Below, piece by piece: positions 48,451 through 57,463 of a stretch of 64,000 bases of DNA. The translations under genes and the position numbers were made by a program. The notes beneath the pieces were generated by a model. That model had not been told where the DNA came from and made no database searches. It saw only the letters and a list, made by a program, of their open reading frames with translations. Every line of letters begins with the position of its first letter. Within the stretch, counting starts at the first letter, position 1. The stretch comes from Streptomyces sp. NBC_01750 (lineage in GTDB: Bacteria; Actinomycetota; Actinomycetes; Streptomycetales; Streptomycetaceae): assembly GCF_035918095.1 (NCBI RefSeq), contig NZ_CP109137.1, positions 868,001-932,000 of the forward strand. Reading direction: 5' to 3'.

Positions 48451-49662
48451 ATGATCCACGCCGTACTGCACGCACTGTCGATCGCCGGTTCCATGACCTG
48501 GGAGATCACCTGGGCGCTGATCCTGGGATTCGTCCTGTCCGCCGTGGTCCAGGCGGTCGTGCGCAAGTCCACCGTCGTCTCGCTGCTGGGCGACGACCAC
48601 CCTCGTACACTCGCCATCGCCGCCGGCCTCGGCGCGGCCTCGTCCTCGTGCTCCTACGCCGCGGTGGCGCTGGCCCGCTCCCTGTTCCGCAAAGGCGCGA
48701 ACTTCACCGCCGCGATGGCCTTCGAGATCGCGTCGACCAACCTGGTCGTCGAACTCGGCGTCATCCTGGCACTGCTGATGGGCTGGCAGTTCACCGCGGC
48801 GGAGTTCGTCGGCGGCCCCGTCATGATCATCGTGCTGGCGGTGCTCTTCCGGCTGTTCCTGCGCGACAAACTCCTGATCCACGCTCGCGAGCAGGCCGAG
48901 CGCGGGCTCGCCGGCTCGATGGAAGGACATGCCGCGATGGACATGTCCGTGCAGCGCGAGGGCTCCTTCACCCGGCGGCTGCTGTCCCGCGAAGGCTTCA
49001 CCTCGACCGCGCACGTGTTTGTCATGGAGTGGGCCGCGATCCTGCGTGACTTGGTGCTCGGCCTGCTCATCGCCGGCGCCATCGCCGCGTGGGTGCCGGA
49101 CTCCTTCTGGAGCACGTTCTTCTTCGAAGGCCACCCGCTGGCATCCAAGTTGTGGGGGCCGGTCATCGGCCCGCTGGTCGCCATCGCCTCGTTCGTCTGC
49201 TCGATCGGCAACGTGCCGCTCGCGGTCGTGCTGTGGAAGGGCGGCATCAGCTTCGGCGGCGTGGTCGCGTTCATCTTCGCCGACCTGCTCATCCTGCCGA
49301 TCCTCAACATCTACCGGAAGTACTACGGCCCGAGGATGGCCCTCTTCCTGCTCGGGACCTTCTATCCCGCCACGGTCATCGCCGGCTACATCGTTGAGTT
49401 CACCTTCGGTGCCCTCGGCCTCATCCCCGACCAGGCCGACGCCAAGGTCCCCATGGGGGGCGTCACATGGAACTACACCACCTGGCTCAACATCGCCTTC
49501 CTCATCCTGGCAGCCGCCCTCCTGGTGCGGTTCTTCCGCACCGGCGGGATGGCGATGCTGCGCATGATGGGCGGCACGCCCGGCAACAGTCACGCCCCCG
49601 AAGTCCACGGCGAGAACCATCAGGGCCGGGCGGCGGGCGAGTCCGGTGGTGGTGGCGAGTGA
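48451..49662 (+). CDS. Permease (DUF318/YraQ-like)
   Basis: 403 aa from ATG 48451. About eight hydrophobic helices. ASSSCSYAAVALARSLFRKGANFTAAMAFEIASTNLVVELGVILALLMGW is the permease signature, repeated in the second half (FVCSIGNVPLAVVLWKGGISFGGVVAFIFADLLILP). A charged cytoplasmic loop lies at about residues 130-180. Related to ArsP-type exporters of metalloids; the metal is not predictable. Confidence 0.85.
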   Translation: MIHAVLHALSIAGSMTWEITWALILGFVLSAVVQAVVRKSTVVSLLGDDHPRTLAIAAGLGAASSSCSYAAVALARSLFRKGANFTAAMAFEIASTNLVVELGVILALLMGWQFTAAEFVGGPVMIIVLAVLFRLFLRDKLLIHAREQAERGLAGSMEGHAAMDMSVQREGSFTRRLLSREGFTSTAHVFVMEWAAILRDLVLGLLIAGAIAAWVPDSFWSTFFFEGHPLASKLWGPVIGPLVAIASFVCSIGNVPLAVVLWKGGISFGGVVAFIFADLLILPILNIYRKYYGPRMALFLLGTFYPATVIAGYIVEFTFGALGLIPDQADAKVPMGGVTWNYTTWLNIAFLILAAALLVRFFRTGGMAMLRMMGGTPGNSHAPEVHGENHQGRAAGESGGGGE

Positions 49663-49663
49663 A

Positions 49664-49696
49664 CGAGCGGCCACGGCAAAGGGCCGTGGCCGCTCG
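49664..49696. terminator. Strong bidirectional terminator
   Basis: CGAGCGGCCACGG (49664-49676) and CCGTGGCCGCTCG (49684-49696) are perfect 13-base arms with a 7-base loop, directly after the permease stop and before the convergent gene. Confidence 0.85.
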
Positions 49697-49701
49697 GTTG
49701 T

Positions 49702-50517
49702 TCAGCTGCCCCGTGGCACCCGGGCAGGACGGCCGGAGCCCCGGGTGAGGGAGTAGCCGGCGATGCCTGCCAGAGCACCGAGCAGGCCGCCCGCCACGGT
49801 CCAGATCCAGCGGTCCGACCACCAGCCCGAGGCCCAGCCGCCGTCCGGCTCGGCGAAGGCCGCCGCCTGCTTCGGCGCGTTCTGGTCGTCCTCGGCCGCC
49901 CGGGCCGTGGCGCCGGGCACCAGCGGAGTGGAGAGCGAGCCGTCGCCCGCGTGCGCGCCGCCGGCGTCGGCCGACCGGGCCTCGACCTCCGCCCGTACCG
50001 GCTGGCCGAGGTCTTCCTCAGGAAGATCGACAACCGTCAGGCGTACGTAGTAGCTGCCCGGCAGCGGATCGTTGGACCATGGCTCGGCCCAGGACCGGAC
50101 CGTGCGCAGCGTGCAGGACAACTCGACCGATGTGGTGTCCTTCGCCGCTGCCCGGGTCTGCATGCCGTACATACAGGCCTGGCGACGGCGCAGACCGTCG
50201 TACACATCGAGCCGCCACGTGGAGGTGCCGTGCCGGCCGGCGGCCTCGGGCAGCCCGACCTTGGCCTTCACCGTGGCCCGCTGCCCCGCGTCCGCGGGAA
50301 ACACCCAGTACAGGTAGTCGCCGGCAGAGGCGTCCGCCGTGGCCGGCACGCCCTGCTCGACAGCGGTCGCGGTACGGAAGGTGGTACCGGCCTCGGTCGG
50401 GCCGGCCGTGCTCTCGCCGGGACTCGCCGACGGATCGTCCGCGACGGCGGCGCCCGCCGTGCCGGACAGTGCGGCAGCGGCCAGCAGAGCTGTCGTCAGT
50501 ACGTGTGCGGTACGCAT
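49702..50517 (-). CDS. Secreted membrane-anchored hypothetical protein
   Basis: 271 aa from ATG 50517, ATGA overlap with the VWA gene, so co-translated. Signal peptide (MRTAHVLTTALLAAAALSGTAGAAVADD), a beta-rich ectodomain (YLYWVFPADAGQRATVKAKVGLP, CTLRTVRSWAEPWSNDPLPGSYYVRLTV), a disordered Ala-rich linker and one C-terminal membrane helix (WTVAGGLLGALAGIAGYSL). Probably works with the VWA protein at the surface. Confidence 0.75.
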   Translation of the reverse strand: MRTAHVLTTALLAAAALSGTAGAAVADDPSASPGESTAGPTEAGTTFRTATAVEQGVPATADASAGDYLYWVFPADAGQRATVKAKVGLPEAAGRHGTSTWRLDVYDGLRRRQACMYGMQTRAAAKDTTSVELSCTLRTVRSWAEPWSNDPLPGSYYVRLTVVDLPEEDLGQPVRAEVEARSADAGGAHAGDGSLSTPLVPGATARAAEDDQNAPKQAAAFAEPDGGWASGWWSDRWIWTVAGGLLGALAGIAGYSLTRGSGRPARVPRGS

Positions 50518-51788
50518 CAGTTGGTCCTCCAGACAGCGACGCGCCAGCGTGAGATCCAGCCCCAGAGCAGACCGGCCACCAGGCCGGTGAGCACCAGAAC
50601 GGCGAGGAGCCACCAGCCCCGGCCGAGACCGAACGACGCCACGTCGGCCGCGTCGTCGGACGCGTCGACGACGTCGATGGTGAGCTCGACGGGCAGGCCC
50701 GGGGCGGTCTTGACCGACGCGGGCGCCGAGAAGGAGTTGCTGACCTGCAGGCATACGGTCTCCGCGGCGGCCTTGGCCTCGTCCGCGTCGTCCAGCGGAG
50801 CCTTCGGATAGCGCAGCCCGGCCGAGATCATGTCGGTGCGTCCGTCGCCCGCCTCCGCGCCGCGGACGATTTCCCGGCCGTGTACGGTCACCGCCCGCAG
50901 CATGACGCCGTAGTCGTTGTTGACGGCCCGGTCGGCGCCGACGCTCACCGAGGCGCGCAGCTCCTGGCCGGGCAGGACATCCACCCGGTACCAGCGGTGC
51001 TCACCGAACTTCTCGCGGTCGGTGTAGAGGCCCGGCTTGAGCTGCGGTGCGCCGGTGCACTGCTGTCCGCCCTCGGTCGCCACCGGGGTGACGACGGGGG
51101 CTGCGGCACGGTCCACCAATTGGCTGACGCGGCCGGAGAGTTCATCGGTGTGCTGTACGGAGGTGTACGTGCCGCCGGTGGCTTCGGCGATGCACCTCAG
51201 CTGGTCACGGGTCTTGGCGTCCGGGACCAGCCCCAGCGTGTCCACGACGAGGTGGATCCCCTTGGCGGCGATGTCTCGCGCGACGACACACGGGTCGAGC
51301 GGAGCACAGGTGTCCTCGCCGTCCGTGATGAGCACGATCCGCCTGGTGGCGTCGCCGCCCTCGAGGTCCTTGGCCGCACCCAGCAGAGCCGGCCCGATCG
51401 GCGTCCAGCCGGTGGGAGCGAGCGTCGCCACGGCGGTCTTCGCCTCGGTCCGGTCGAGCGGGCCCACCGGGTAGAGCGGCCTGGTGTCCTTGCAGCCGAG
51501 CTTCTTGTCGTCACCGGCGTAGTTGGCGCCTAGGGTACGTATGCCGAGCTGCACCTCTTTCGGCACCGCGTCCAGTACCTCGTTGAACGCCTGCTTCGCC
51601 GCTGCCATCCGGGTCTGACCGTCGATGTCGCGCGCCCGCATCGATCCGCTGACGTCGAGCACCAACTCGACCTTGGGGGAAGTCTTCGCCACCGGTTCAC
51701 CGGCGGCGGCTGCCGCCGGGAAGAGCGCGACAGCCAGGGCGGCGAGCAGGCCGCACGACGCGGCCGCCAGCCGTTTTCTTGTGATCAT
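50517..51788 (-). CDS. VWA domain surface protein
   Basis: 423 aa from ATG 51788. Signal peptide to about residue 29, then the von Willebrand A domain with MIDAS metal motif LVLDVSGSMRARD (Asp45, Ser47, Ser49) and LITDGED. After it, a beta-sandwich region (HRWYRVDVLPGQELRASVSVGADRAV) and one C-terminal membrane helix followed by a positively charged tail. Paired with the gene above by four-base overlap. Confidence 0.88.
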   Translation of the reverse strand: MITRKRLAAASCGLLAALAVALFPAAAAAGEPVAKTSPKVELVLDVSGSMRARDIDGQTRMAAAKQAFNEVLDAVPKEVQLGIRTLGANYAGDDKKLGCKDTRPLYPVGPLDRTEAKTAVATLAPTGWTPIGPALLGAAKDLEGGDATRRIVLITDGEDTCAPLDPCVVARDIAAKGIHLVVDTLGLVPDAKTRDQLRCIAEATGGTYTSVQHTDELSGRVSQLVDRAAAPVVTPVATEGGQQCTGAPQLKPGLYTDREKFGEHRWYRVDVLPGQELRASVSVGADRAVNNDYGVMLRAVTVHGREIVRGAEAGDGRTDMISAGLRYPKAPLDDADEAKAAAETVCLQVSNSFSAPASVKTAPGLPVELTIDVVDASDDAADVASFGLGRGWWLLAVLVLTGLVAGLLWGWISRWRVAVWRTN

Positions 51789-51937
51789 CGCCGGATCGTA
51801 TTGAAGATCGCCCACTGATCCAAAACCGGCTGTTCTCCCCACCGGAACCTGCGGCGGGTACAGCCCGGACCGAGTTCGAAGCTGTTCGGCGATGTGCAGA
51901 GGCGGTCAAGTGCGCGGGGCGCCGGGTCGATCGCGCG

Positions 51938-52864
51938 TCAACCGGCGTCCTGGTCAGGCTCGCGGCCTTCGTCGAAGGAGGCGAGACAGCTGGCGGCCAT
52001 GTCGTATTCGCCCAGACCCCGGTCCACCAGTCTCTCGAAACGCGCCACTCCGGCCCGTGCCACATCCAGCCGTACACCGGAGCGCTCGCCCGCTTCGACG
52101 ATGAGCCGTGCGTCCTTCAGGGCGTTGGTGACAGCGAAGTTCGGCGTGTAGTCGCCGGCGAGGATCGCCTTGGCCGTGGCCCGCAGGTACCCGTTGTCCA
52201 ACGGTCCGCCGGCCACACTGTCGAGGACCGACTGTGGATCGACACCGAGCCCCTGCGCAAGGGCGATCGCCTCGCCCGTGGCATGCGTCAGTGCGCCGAC
52301 CCAGCTGTTCAACACCAGTTTGAGTCTGCTGGCGGCACCGGTGGAGCCGTCGTCGTCCACCCAGGTGGTGCGCCGGCCCACGGCTTCGAAGACAGGCGTC
52401 AGTACGGCTCGGGCAGTGTCCGGGCCCGCGGCGAGTACCAGCAGCTCTCCGGCTTCGGCGGGCTGCCTGGTGCCGAGAACGGGAGCGTCGACGAAGACGA
52501 GGCCCCGCTGCCGCGCGAGGTCGGCCAGCTCCGCCGTGACGGCGTCGCCGACGGTGGCCGCCTGGGCCCAGACCGTTCCTGGGGCGGGGCCGGGGCTCGC
52601 CTCACGCATGGTGGCGAGCACCGTCGGCCCGTCGCTGAGCATGGTCAGCACCACGTCCGCGCCGGTGACGGCATCGGCGGGGGACGCGGCACCGTACGCT
52701 CCGTCGGCCTCCAGGGCCTCGGCCTTGGCCCTCGTACGGTTCCACACACGCACGGGCAGTCCGGCCCGGAGCAGGTTGCGCGCCATCGCGGCGCCCATGA
52801 TGCCGGTGCCGAGCACCGCCACCGTGGGACGGGCCGTGTCATGGGGCGTTGTCGGTGTGGCCAC
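51938..52864 (-). CDS. NAD(P)-dependent 3-hydroxyisobutyrate dehydrogenase-like oxidoreductase
   Basis: 308 aa. VAVLGTGIMGAAMARNLLRAGLPVRVWNRT is the nucleotide-binding motif; the substrate motif FVDAPVLGTRQPAEAGELLVLAAG and the helix SRLKLVLNSWVGALTHATGEAIALAQGLG with the catalytic Lys are both present. Imine reductase or beta-hydroxyacid dehydrogenase branch. Confidence 0.9.
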   Translation of the reverse strand: MATPTTPHDTARPTVAVLGTGIMGAAMARNLLRAGLPVRVWNRTRAKAEALEADGAYGAASPADAVTGADVVLTMLSDGPTVLATMREASPGPAPGTVWAQAATVGDAVTAELADLARQRGLVFVDAPVLGTRQPAEAGELLVLAAGPDTARAVLTPVFEAVGRRTTWVDDDGSTGAASRLKLVLNSWVGALTHATGEAIALAQGLGVDPQSVLDSVAGGPLDNGYLRATAKAILAGDYTPNFAVTNALKDARLIVEAGERSGVRLDVARAGVARFERLVDRGLGEYDMAASCLASFDEGREPDQDAG

Positions 52865-52957
52865 TCGAATCGCCTCTCGCCGTCGTCATGCGCCTGGCTC
52901 AGGGATACCCGGCGCGACCGTCCGGAACGGGTCGGCGGCGCCGGGCTCCGGTCCGGG

Positions 52958-53263
52958 TCAGCTCCGAGCGGGCGCGGCGGTGCCGTAGCGGCGCTCGAAG
53001 CGCTCCACTCGGCCGGCCGAGTCCAGGACCCGGGATTTACCGGTGTAGAACGGGTGGCTCGCCGAGGAGACCTCGACGTCGATCACCGGGTAGGTGTGAC
53101 CGTCCTCCCACTCCACACGCTGCGTGGAGTCGGCGGTCGAGCGGGTCAGGAAGGCGATGTCCGCGGCGCGGTCGCGGAAGACGACCGGGCGCGAGACGGG
53201 GTGGATACGAGGCGTAGTCCCTCCTCGGTACGGGCGCTCAGTGGGGGTGAATGTCACTTTCAC
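52958..53263 (-). CDS. rpmE2: Type B 50S ribosomal protein L31 (zinc-free paralogue)
   Basis: Body [48 protein letters not shown] and [14 protein letters not shown] is L31 type B, lacking the CxxC zinc ligands. The extent given uses the first in-frame GTG (53263). That GTG overlaps a Zur-box-like site, so the likely true start is shorter: a GAGGAGGG ribosome site precedes codons ACT-ACG-CCT and an ACG at 53215 would give 85 aa, the usual length. No canonical start is found there. Confidence 0.85.
   Translation of the reverse strand: MKVTFTPTERPYRGGTTPRIHPVSRPVVFRDRAADIAFLTRSTADSTQRVEWEDGHTYPVIDVEVSSASHPFYTGKSRVLDSAGRVERFERRYGTAAPARS
53248..53262 (-). promoter_or_regulatory. Zur-box-like operator of the L31 type B gene
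   Basis: TGAAAGTGACATTCA (minus strand) matches the actinobacterial Zur palindrome TGAAAATGATTTTCA at 12 of 15 bases. Type B L31 is a known zinc-starvation gene repressed by Zur in Streptomyces. Confidence 0.65.
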
Positions 53264-53399
53264 TTCGGCGCCTGGTGCTGTAACCCGGCGGGTCCCGGCG
53301 GCATTCCCGCCGGGGCGGCCCGCCTGTCCGGTCCGCGCCTGGCCGGTCCCGCAGCCCGGTGTGTGCCGCGTCGGCCGGGCACAGATAGTGGCCAATCGT

Positions 53400-53405
53400 T
53401 AGAAT
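53400..53405 (+). promoter_or_regulatory. Candidate -10 element for the FHA-ABC operon
   Basis: TAGAAT lies 6 bases before the ATG at 53412, with no ribosome site between, suggesting a leaderless transcript. Confidence 0.4.
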
Positions 53406-53411
53406 TCGGGC

Positions 53412-55766
53412 ATGGGAGAGCGGCCTGTCGCGTCGACTGCGCCCGAGCTCGTCCTCGAAACCGACGAGGGCTCCACGGTGATGAGTCCGAGCCGGGACTA
53501 TCACGTCGGGCGCGACCCCAGGAGCGACATCGTCATCGACGATGTCCGGGTCTCCTGGCACCACGCGGTGCTCCGGCCCGACGCCGATCACTGGACGCTC
53601 GAGGACGAGCACAGCACGAACGGCACATACGCCGACGGCAGGCGCATCCACGAGTCGGGAGTCGGCCCCGGCAGCGTGATCCGGTTCGGCAATCCCTCCG
53701 ACGGCCCGCGCGCCGTACTCGTCGGCCGTGCGGCTCCGACGTCGGCGGCGGCGGTACCCGCCCGTCCGTCCGCCGTCTCCATGCCCTCCCTCACCGGCAC
53801 CTTCCGGCAGCCGACCACCGTACGGCCGCTGCCCGTCCGCTTCGTACGCATCGGCCGCGACGCCGACAACGACCTGGTCATCGACGACCTCGTCGTCTCA
53901 CGCCGGCATGCCGAGCTACGGGCGCAGCCGGACGGCACATACGAGATCGTCGATCTCGGCAGTCACAACGGCACCTTTCTCAACGGCCAGCCGGTCGACC
54001 AGGCCGAGGTCTCCCCCGGCGACATCCTCGGTATCGGGCACTCGGCGTTCTGCCTCGTCGGCGACCAGCTGCAGGAATTCGTCGACACCGGTGAGGTGTC
54101 GCTCGACGTCCAGGACCTGACGGTCTCGGTGGACCGGGACCGCAAGACGCTCCTCGACCACGTCTCCTTCCCGGTCGGCGAGAAATGCCTGCTCGCCGTC
54201 GTGGGGCCCAGCGGAGCGGGCAAGTCGACGCTCCTCAACGCGCTGACCGGGCTCCGTCCCGCCGATCAGGGCACCGTCCTCTACGACGGCCGCGACCTCT
54301 ACCACGACTACGCGGAGCTGCGTCAGCGCATCGGACTCGTACCGCAGGACGACATCCTGCACTCCCAGCTGACGGTCCAGCGGGCCCTCGGATACGCGGC
54401 CGAGCTGCGGTTTCCGCATGACACCGCGAAGACCGAACGTCAGGCCAGGGTCACCGAGGTCGTCCGCGAACTGGGGCTGGAACAGCGGGCCGGGCAGCCG
54501 ATCCACAGTCTGTCGGGCGGTCAGCGCAAACGGGTGAGTGTGGCTCTGGAGCTGCTCACCAAGCCGTCGCTGCTCTTCCTCGACGAGCCGACCTCCGGAC
54601 TCGACCCCGGCATGGACCGGTCGGTCATGCATATGCTCCGTGGCCTCGCCGACGACGGACGTACGGTCATCGTGGTCACCCACAGCGTGCTCAGTCTGGA
54701 CGTGTGCGACCGGCTGCTGGTGCTCGCCCCGGGCGGGAAGATCGCCTATTACGGGCCGCCCGACGACGCGCTCGCCTTCTTCGGCTTCGAGCAGTGGCCG
54801 GAGGCGTTCGAGGCCTTCGAGAACGACGAGGTCCGCGAGTGGGCCGGAGAGTACCGCGAGTCCCCGTTCCACCAGCGGTACATCGCGAACTCGACCGCGC
54901 AGCCACGCCTCCCGCACGACGCGGGGGCCGCAGCGATCACGCCGCCGCGGACCCGGAGCTGGGGGGCGCAGCTGTGGACCCTGGTGCGGCGGTACGCGGC
55001 CGCGCTGAGCGCCGACCGGACCTTCCTGGTCATCATGATCGCCCTGCCGTTCGTGATGGGCGCGATGACCCGCGCCCTGGCCGGGAGCCGGCTGACCCCG
55101 GCAACAGCGATGAACGCCCTGCTCATCCTGTGTGTGGGCGGTGTGCTGACCGGCGCCGCCAATGCCGTACGGGAGCTGGTCAAGGAACGGGTCATCTACC
55201 AGCGTGAGCGGGCCGTCGGGCTGTCCAGATCCGCGTATCTGATGTCCAAGGTCGTGGTGCTGGGCAGCGTCACGGTGCTGCAGGCCGTCGTACTGACCCT
55301 CGTCGGTCTGGTCGGCGTCGACCTCAACGCCCCCGACGACGAAGGAGTGCTGATGCCGCCCCTGCTGGAAATCACCCTGGCCGTGGCCCTGCTGTCCTTC
55401 ACCGCGATGATGCTCGGCCTGCTCGTCTCCGCGCTGGTGCGCAAGGAGGAAGTCACGATGCCGCTGCTGGTGCTCCTCGCCATTGTCCAGGTCGTCTTCT
55501 GCGGCGCGCTGCTGAAACTCCACGGAGTTCCCGGGGTCGAGCAGCTTGCGTGGCTGGTCCCCTCGAGATGGGCGCTGGGAGCGATGGCAGGGACCATCGG
55601 GCTCTCGCGGATCATCCCGGGCGATCTGACAGCGGATCCGCTTTTCGAACGCTCCCAGGCGGTGTGGCTGCTCGACATGGGGATGCTTGTGGTGCTCTCG
55701 CTCGTCTTCGGATACGTGGTCGTGAGACTCCTGCGCCGACATGAACCCGCCGTCATGCGGAAGTAG
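53412..55766 (+). CDS. FHA domain-containing ABC transporter (ATPase-permease fusion)
   Basis: 784 aa. Two FHA domains (about residues 15-110 with DYHVGRDPRSDIVIDDVRVSWHHAVL and 135-225 with IGRDADNDLVIDDLVVSRRHAEL), then an ABC ATPase: Walker A GPSGAGKSTLLNALTG (about 265), LSGGQRKRVSVALELL (about 367), Walker B FLDEPTSGLDPG, and an ABC-2 membrane half with six helices. The FHA domains bind phosphothreonine, and the linked Ser/Thr kinase two genes on is an obvious partner. Confidence 0.93.
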   Translation: MGERPVASTAPELVLETDEGSTVMSPSRDYHVGRDPRSDIVIDDVRVSWHHAVLRPDADHWTLEDEHSTNGTYADGRRIHESGVGPGSVIRFGNPSDGPRAVLVGRAAPTSAAAVPARPSAVSMPSLTGTFRQPTTVRPLPVRFVRIGRDADNDLVIDDLVVSRRHAELRAQPDGTYEIVDLGSHNGTFLNGQPVDQAEVSPGDILGIGHSAFCLVGDQLQEFVDTGEVSLDVQDLTVSVDRDRKTLLDHVSFPVGEKCLLAVVGPSGAGKSTLLNALTGLRPADQGTVLYDGRDLYHDYAELRQRIGLVPQDDILHSQLTVQRALGYAAELRFPHDTAKTERQARVTEVVRELGLEQRAGQPIHSLSGGQRKRVSVALELLTKPSLLFLDEPTSGLDPGMDRSVMHMLRGLADDGRTVIVVTHSVLSLDVCDRLLVLAPGGKIAYYGPPDDALAFFGFEQWPEAFEAFENDEVREWAGEYRESPFHQRYIANSTAQPRLPHDAGAAAITPPRTRSWGAQLWTLVRRYAAALSADRTFLVIMIALPFVMGAMTRALAGSRLTPATAMNALLILCVGGVLTGAANAVRELVKERVIYQRERAVGLSRSAYLMSKVVVLGSVTVLQAVVLTLVGLVGVDLNAPDDEGVLMPPLLEITLAVALLSFTAMMLGLLVSALVRKEEVTMPLLVLLAIVQVVFCGALLKLHGVPGVEQLAWLVPSRWALGAMAGTIGLSRIIPGDLTADPLFERSQAVWLLDMGMLVVLSLVFGYVVVRLLRRHEPAVMRK

Positions 55767-55777
55767 AGGCGGGATCC

Positions 55778-56440
55778 ATGACGATCGAGGATTTCAGCCC
55801 GACACATGTCGTCCCGCAGGGCGGGCTGCCCGCCTGGGAGGCCCCGGACGTGTCTCGGCCGACCGACCCGCTCGACCCGCTGCTTCCGGTACGGCTCGTC
55901 GACCGGCGTGGGGACTGGGGGCAGATCGTGTGCGCGAACGGCTGGTCGGCGTGGGTGGACGGCCGGCTGCTGGTCTCCGTACCGCATGAGCCGCCGGCGG
56001 CCGGTCAGCCGCTCGCCAGGACCGCGGACCCGCGACCGCTGCTCGCGCGGGCCGAGGAGTCGCTGAGCCGGTACCGGCGCGCGGCGCAGGAGCTGACGTC
56101 CGGGCAGGCCGACGGAGAGACCTTCCGCCGCCGTACGCAGGGGCTGCGGGTCGGGATGGTCGTCGACGGTGAGTCGGTGTGGCTGTACGACGCGGAGCAC
56201 GAGCGGTGGGTGTACTGCGACGGGACGCGGCTCAGCACATACGCGGCCTCGTCGGGCCCGGGCAGGACGACGACGGACGCCCGGGTGAAGGCGCCGGACC
56301 CGAACCCGCAGGCGGCGCCGGCGACGGAGGTCGTCGACCCCGCGCAGGCGGCCGGCTCCGAGCCCACGCCACCCGCCGGACCCGATGACGACGCCCACTC
56401 CCCCGCCCCGCACCCGCCCGCCCGGCCGGGTGACGCCTGA
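55778..56440 (+). CDS. Hypothetical protein in FHA-ABC/kinase operon
   Basis: 220 aa. SH3-like strand pattern (LPVRLVDRRGDWGQIVCANGWSAWVDGRLL) repeated weakly later (GMVVDGESVWLYDAEHERWVYCDG), then a disordered Pro/Ala tail. No signal or membrane helix. The stop overlaps the kinase start by one base, so it is probably made with the kinase and may act as adaptor. Confidence 0.65.
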   Translation: MTIEDFSPTHVVPQGGLPAWEAPDVSRPTDPLDPLLPVRLVDRRGDWGQIVCANGWSAWVDGRLLVSVPHEPPAAGQPLARTADPRPLLARAEESLSRYRRAAQELTSGQADGETFRRRTQGLRVGMVVDGESVWLYDAEHERWVYCDGTRLSTYAASSGPGRTTTDARVKAPDPNPQAAPATEVVDPAQAAGSEPTPPAGPDDDAHSPAPHPPARPGDA

Positions 56441-57450
56441 TGGCCCGCGCCCCGCACGACCCGGGCCTGCCGGTCGGACGGGCCTCCGACCTGCTCGGGA
56501 AGCAGATCGCCGGGTACCGGGTCGAGATCGAGATCGGCCGCGGCGGGATGGCCGTCGTCTACCGCGCCAAGGACCTGCGGCTGGGCCGCACCGTCGCGCT
56601 CAAACTGCTTGCTCCCGAACTCGCCCGCAACGACACCTTCCGGCAGCGTTTCACCCATGAATCGAGGGTGGCCGCCGCGATCGACCACCCGCACATCGTG
56701 CCGGTCTTCGAGGCCGGCGAGACCGACGGCATCCTCTACATCGCCATGCGCTACGTCGCCGGACAGGACCTGCGCGCGCTCCTCGACCGCCAGGGACCGC
56801 TGTCCCTGGTGGACGCGGGACGGATCGCCGCTCAGGTGGCGTCCGCGCTCGACGCCGCCCACGACCACGACCTGGTGCACCGCGACGTCAAACCCGGCAA
56901 CATCCTGGTCGCGGCGGGCACGGACAGCGACCATCCCGAGCACGTCTACCTCACGGACTTCGGCCTGACGAAGAAGTCGCTGTCGCTGACCGGGTTCACC
57001 ACCGTGGGCCAGTTCGTCGGGACGCTCGACTATGTGGCGCCGGAGCAGATTTCGGGGCGCCCGGTGGACGGCAGGTGCGATGTCTACAGCCTCGCCTGCG
57101 TCGTCCACGAGACTCTGGCCGGCACACCGCCCTTCCAACGTGACGACGACATAGCGCTCTTGTGGGCCCACCAGTACGACCCGCCGCCGCCCGTCACCGC
57201 GCAGCGGCACGAACTCCCCGCCGCCGTCGACGGCGTACTGGCGAAGGCCCTCGCCAAGAGTCCCGACGACCGGTACGACTCGTGCCTGCAGTTCGTGACC
57301 GCCCTGCGCGCCGCGGCGGCGGGCGTCGGGGAAGGGGGCCATCAGCCGACGCAGGTGGACCTTCGCCTCCGCGCCGAGGACGCCGACCCGGAGCCGCCGC
57401 CGCAGCCGCCCCGCTGGGCACTGCCGGCCTTCCCCGGTCACCCCGGTTAA
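56440..57450 (+). CDS. Serine/threonine protein kinase
   Basis: 336 aa. Hanks-type: IGRGGMAVVYRAKD (Gly loop 33-38), catalytic Lys55, HRDVKPGN (Asp149), DFG (173-175), APE (200-202). No transmembrane helix or extracellular domain, so cytosolic. Overlaps the preceding gene; probably phosphorylates the FHA-ABC transporter's partners, or is itself recognised by its FHA domains. Confidence 0.95.
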   Translation: MARAPHDPGLPVGRASDLLGKQIAGYRVEIEIGRGGMAVVYRAKDLRLGRTVALKLLAPELARNDTFRQRFTHESRVAAAIDHPHIVPVFEAGETDGILYIAMRYVAGQDLRALLDRQGPLSLVDAGRIAAQVASALDAAHDHDLVHRDVKPGNILVAAGTDSDHPEHVYLTDFGLTKKSLSLTGFTTVGQFVGTLDYVAPEQISGRPVDGRCDVYSLACVVHETLAGTPPFQRDDDIALLWAHQYDPPPPVTAQRHELPAAVDGVLAKALAKSPDDRYDSCLQFVTALRAAAAGVGEGGHQPTQVDLRLRAEDADPEPPPQPPRWALPAFPGHPG

Positions 57451-57463
57451 CCGACGCCTGAAC

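Noticed and set aside
53916..55742. 608-codon minus-strand frame opposite the FHA-ABC gene
   Set aside because: Gln/His/Arg-rich shadow; the sense strand has full ABC motifs.
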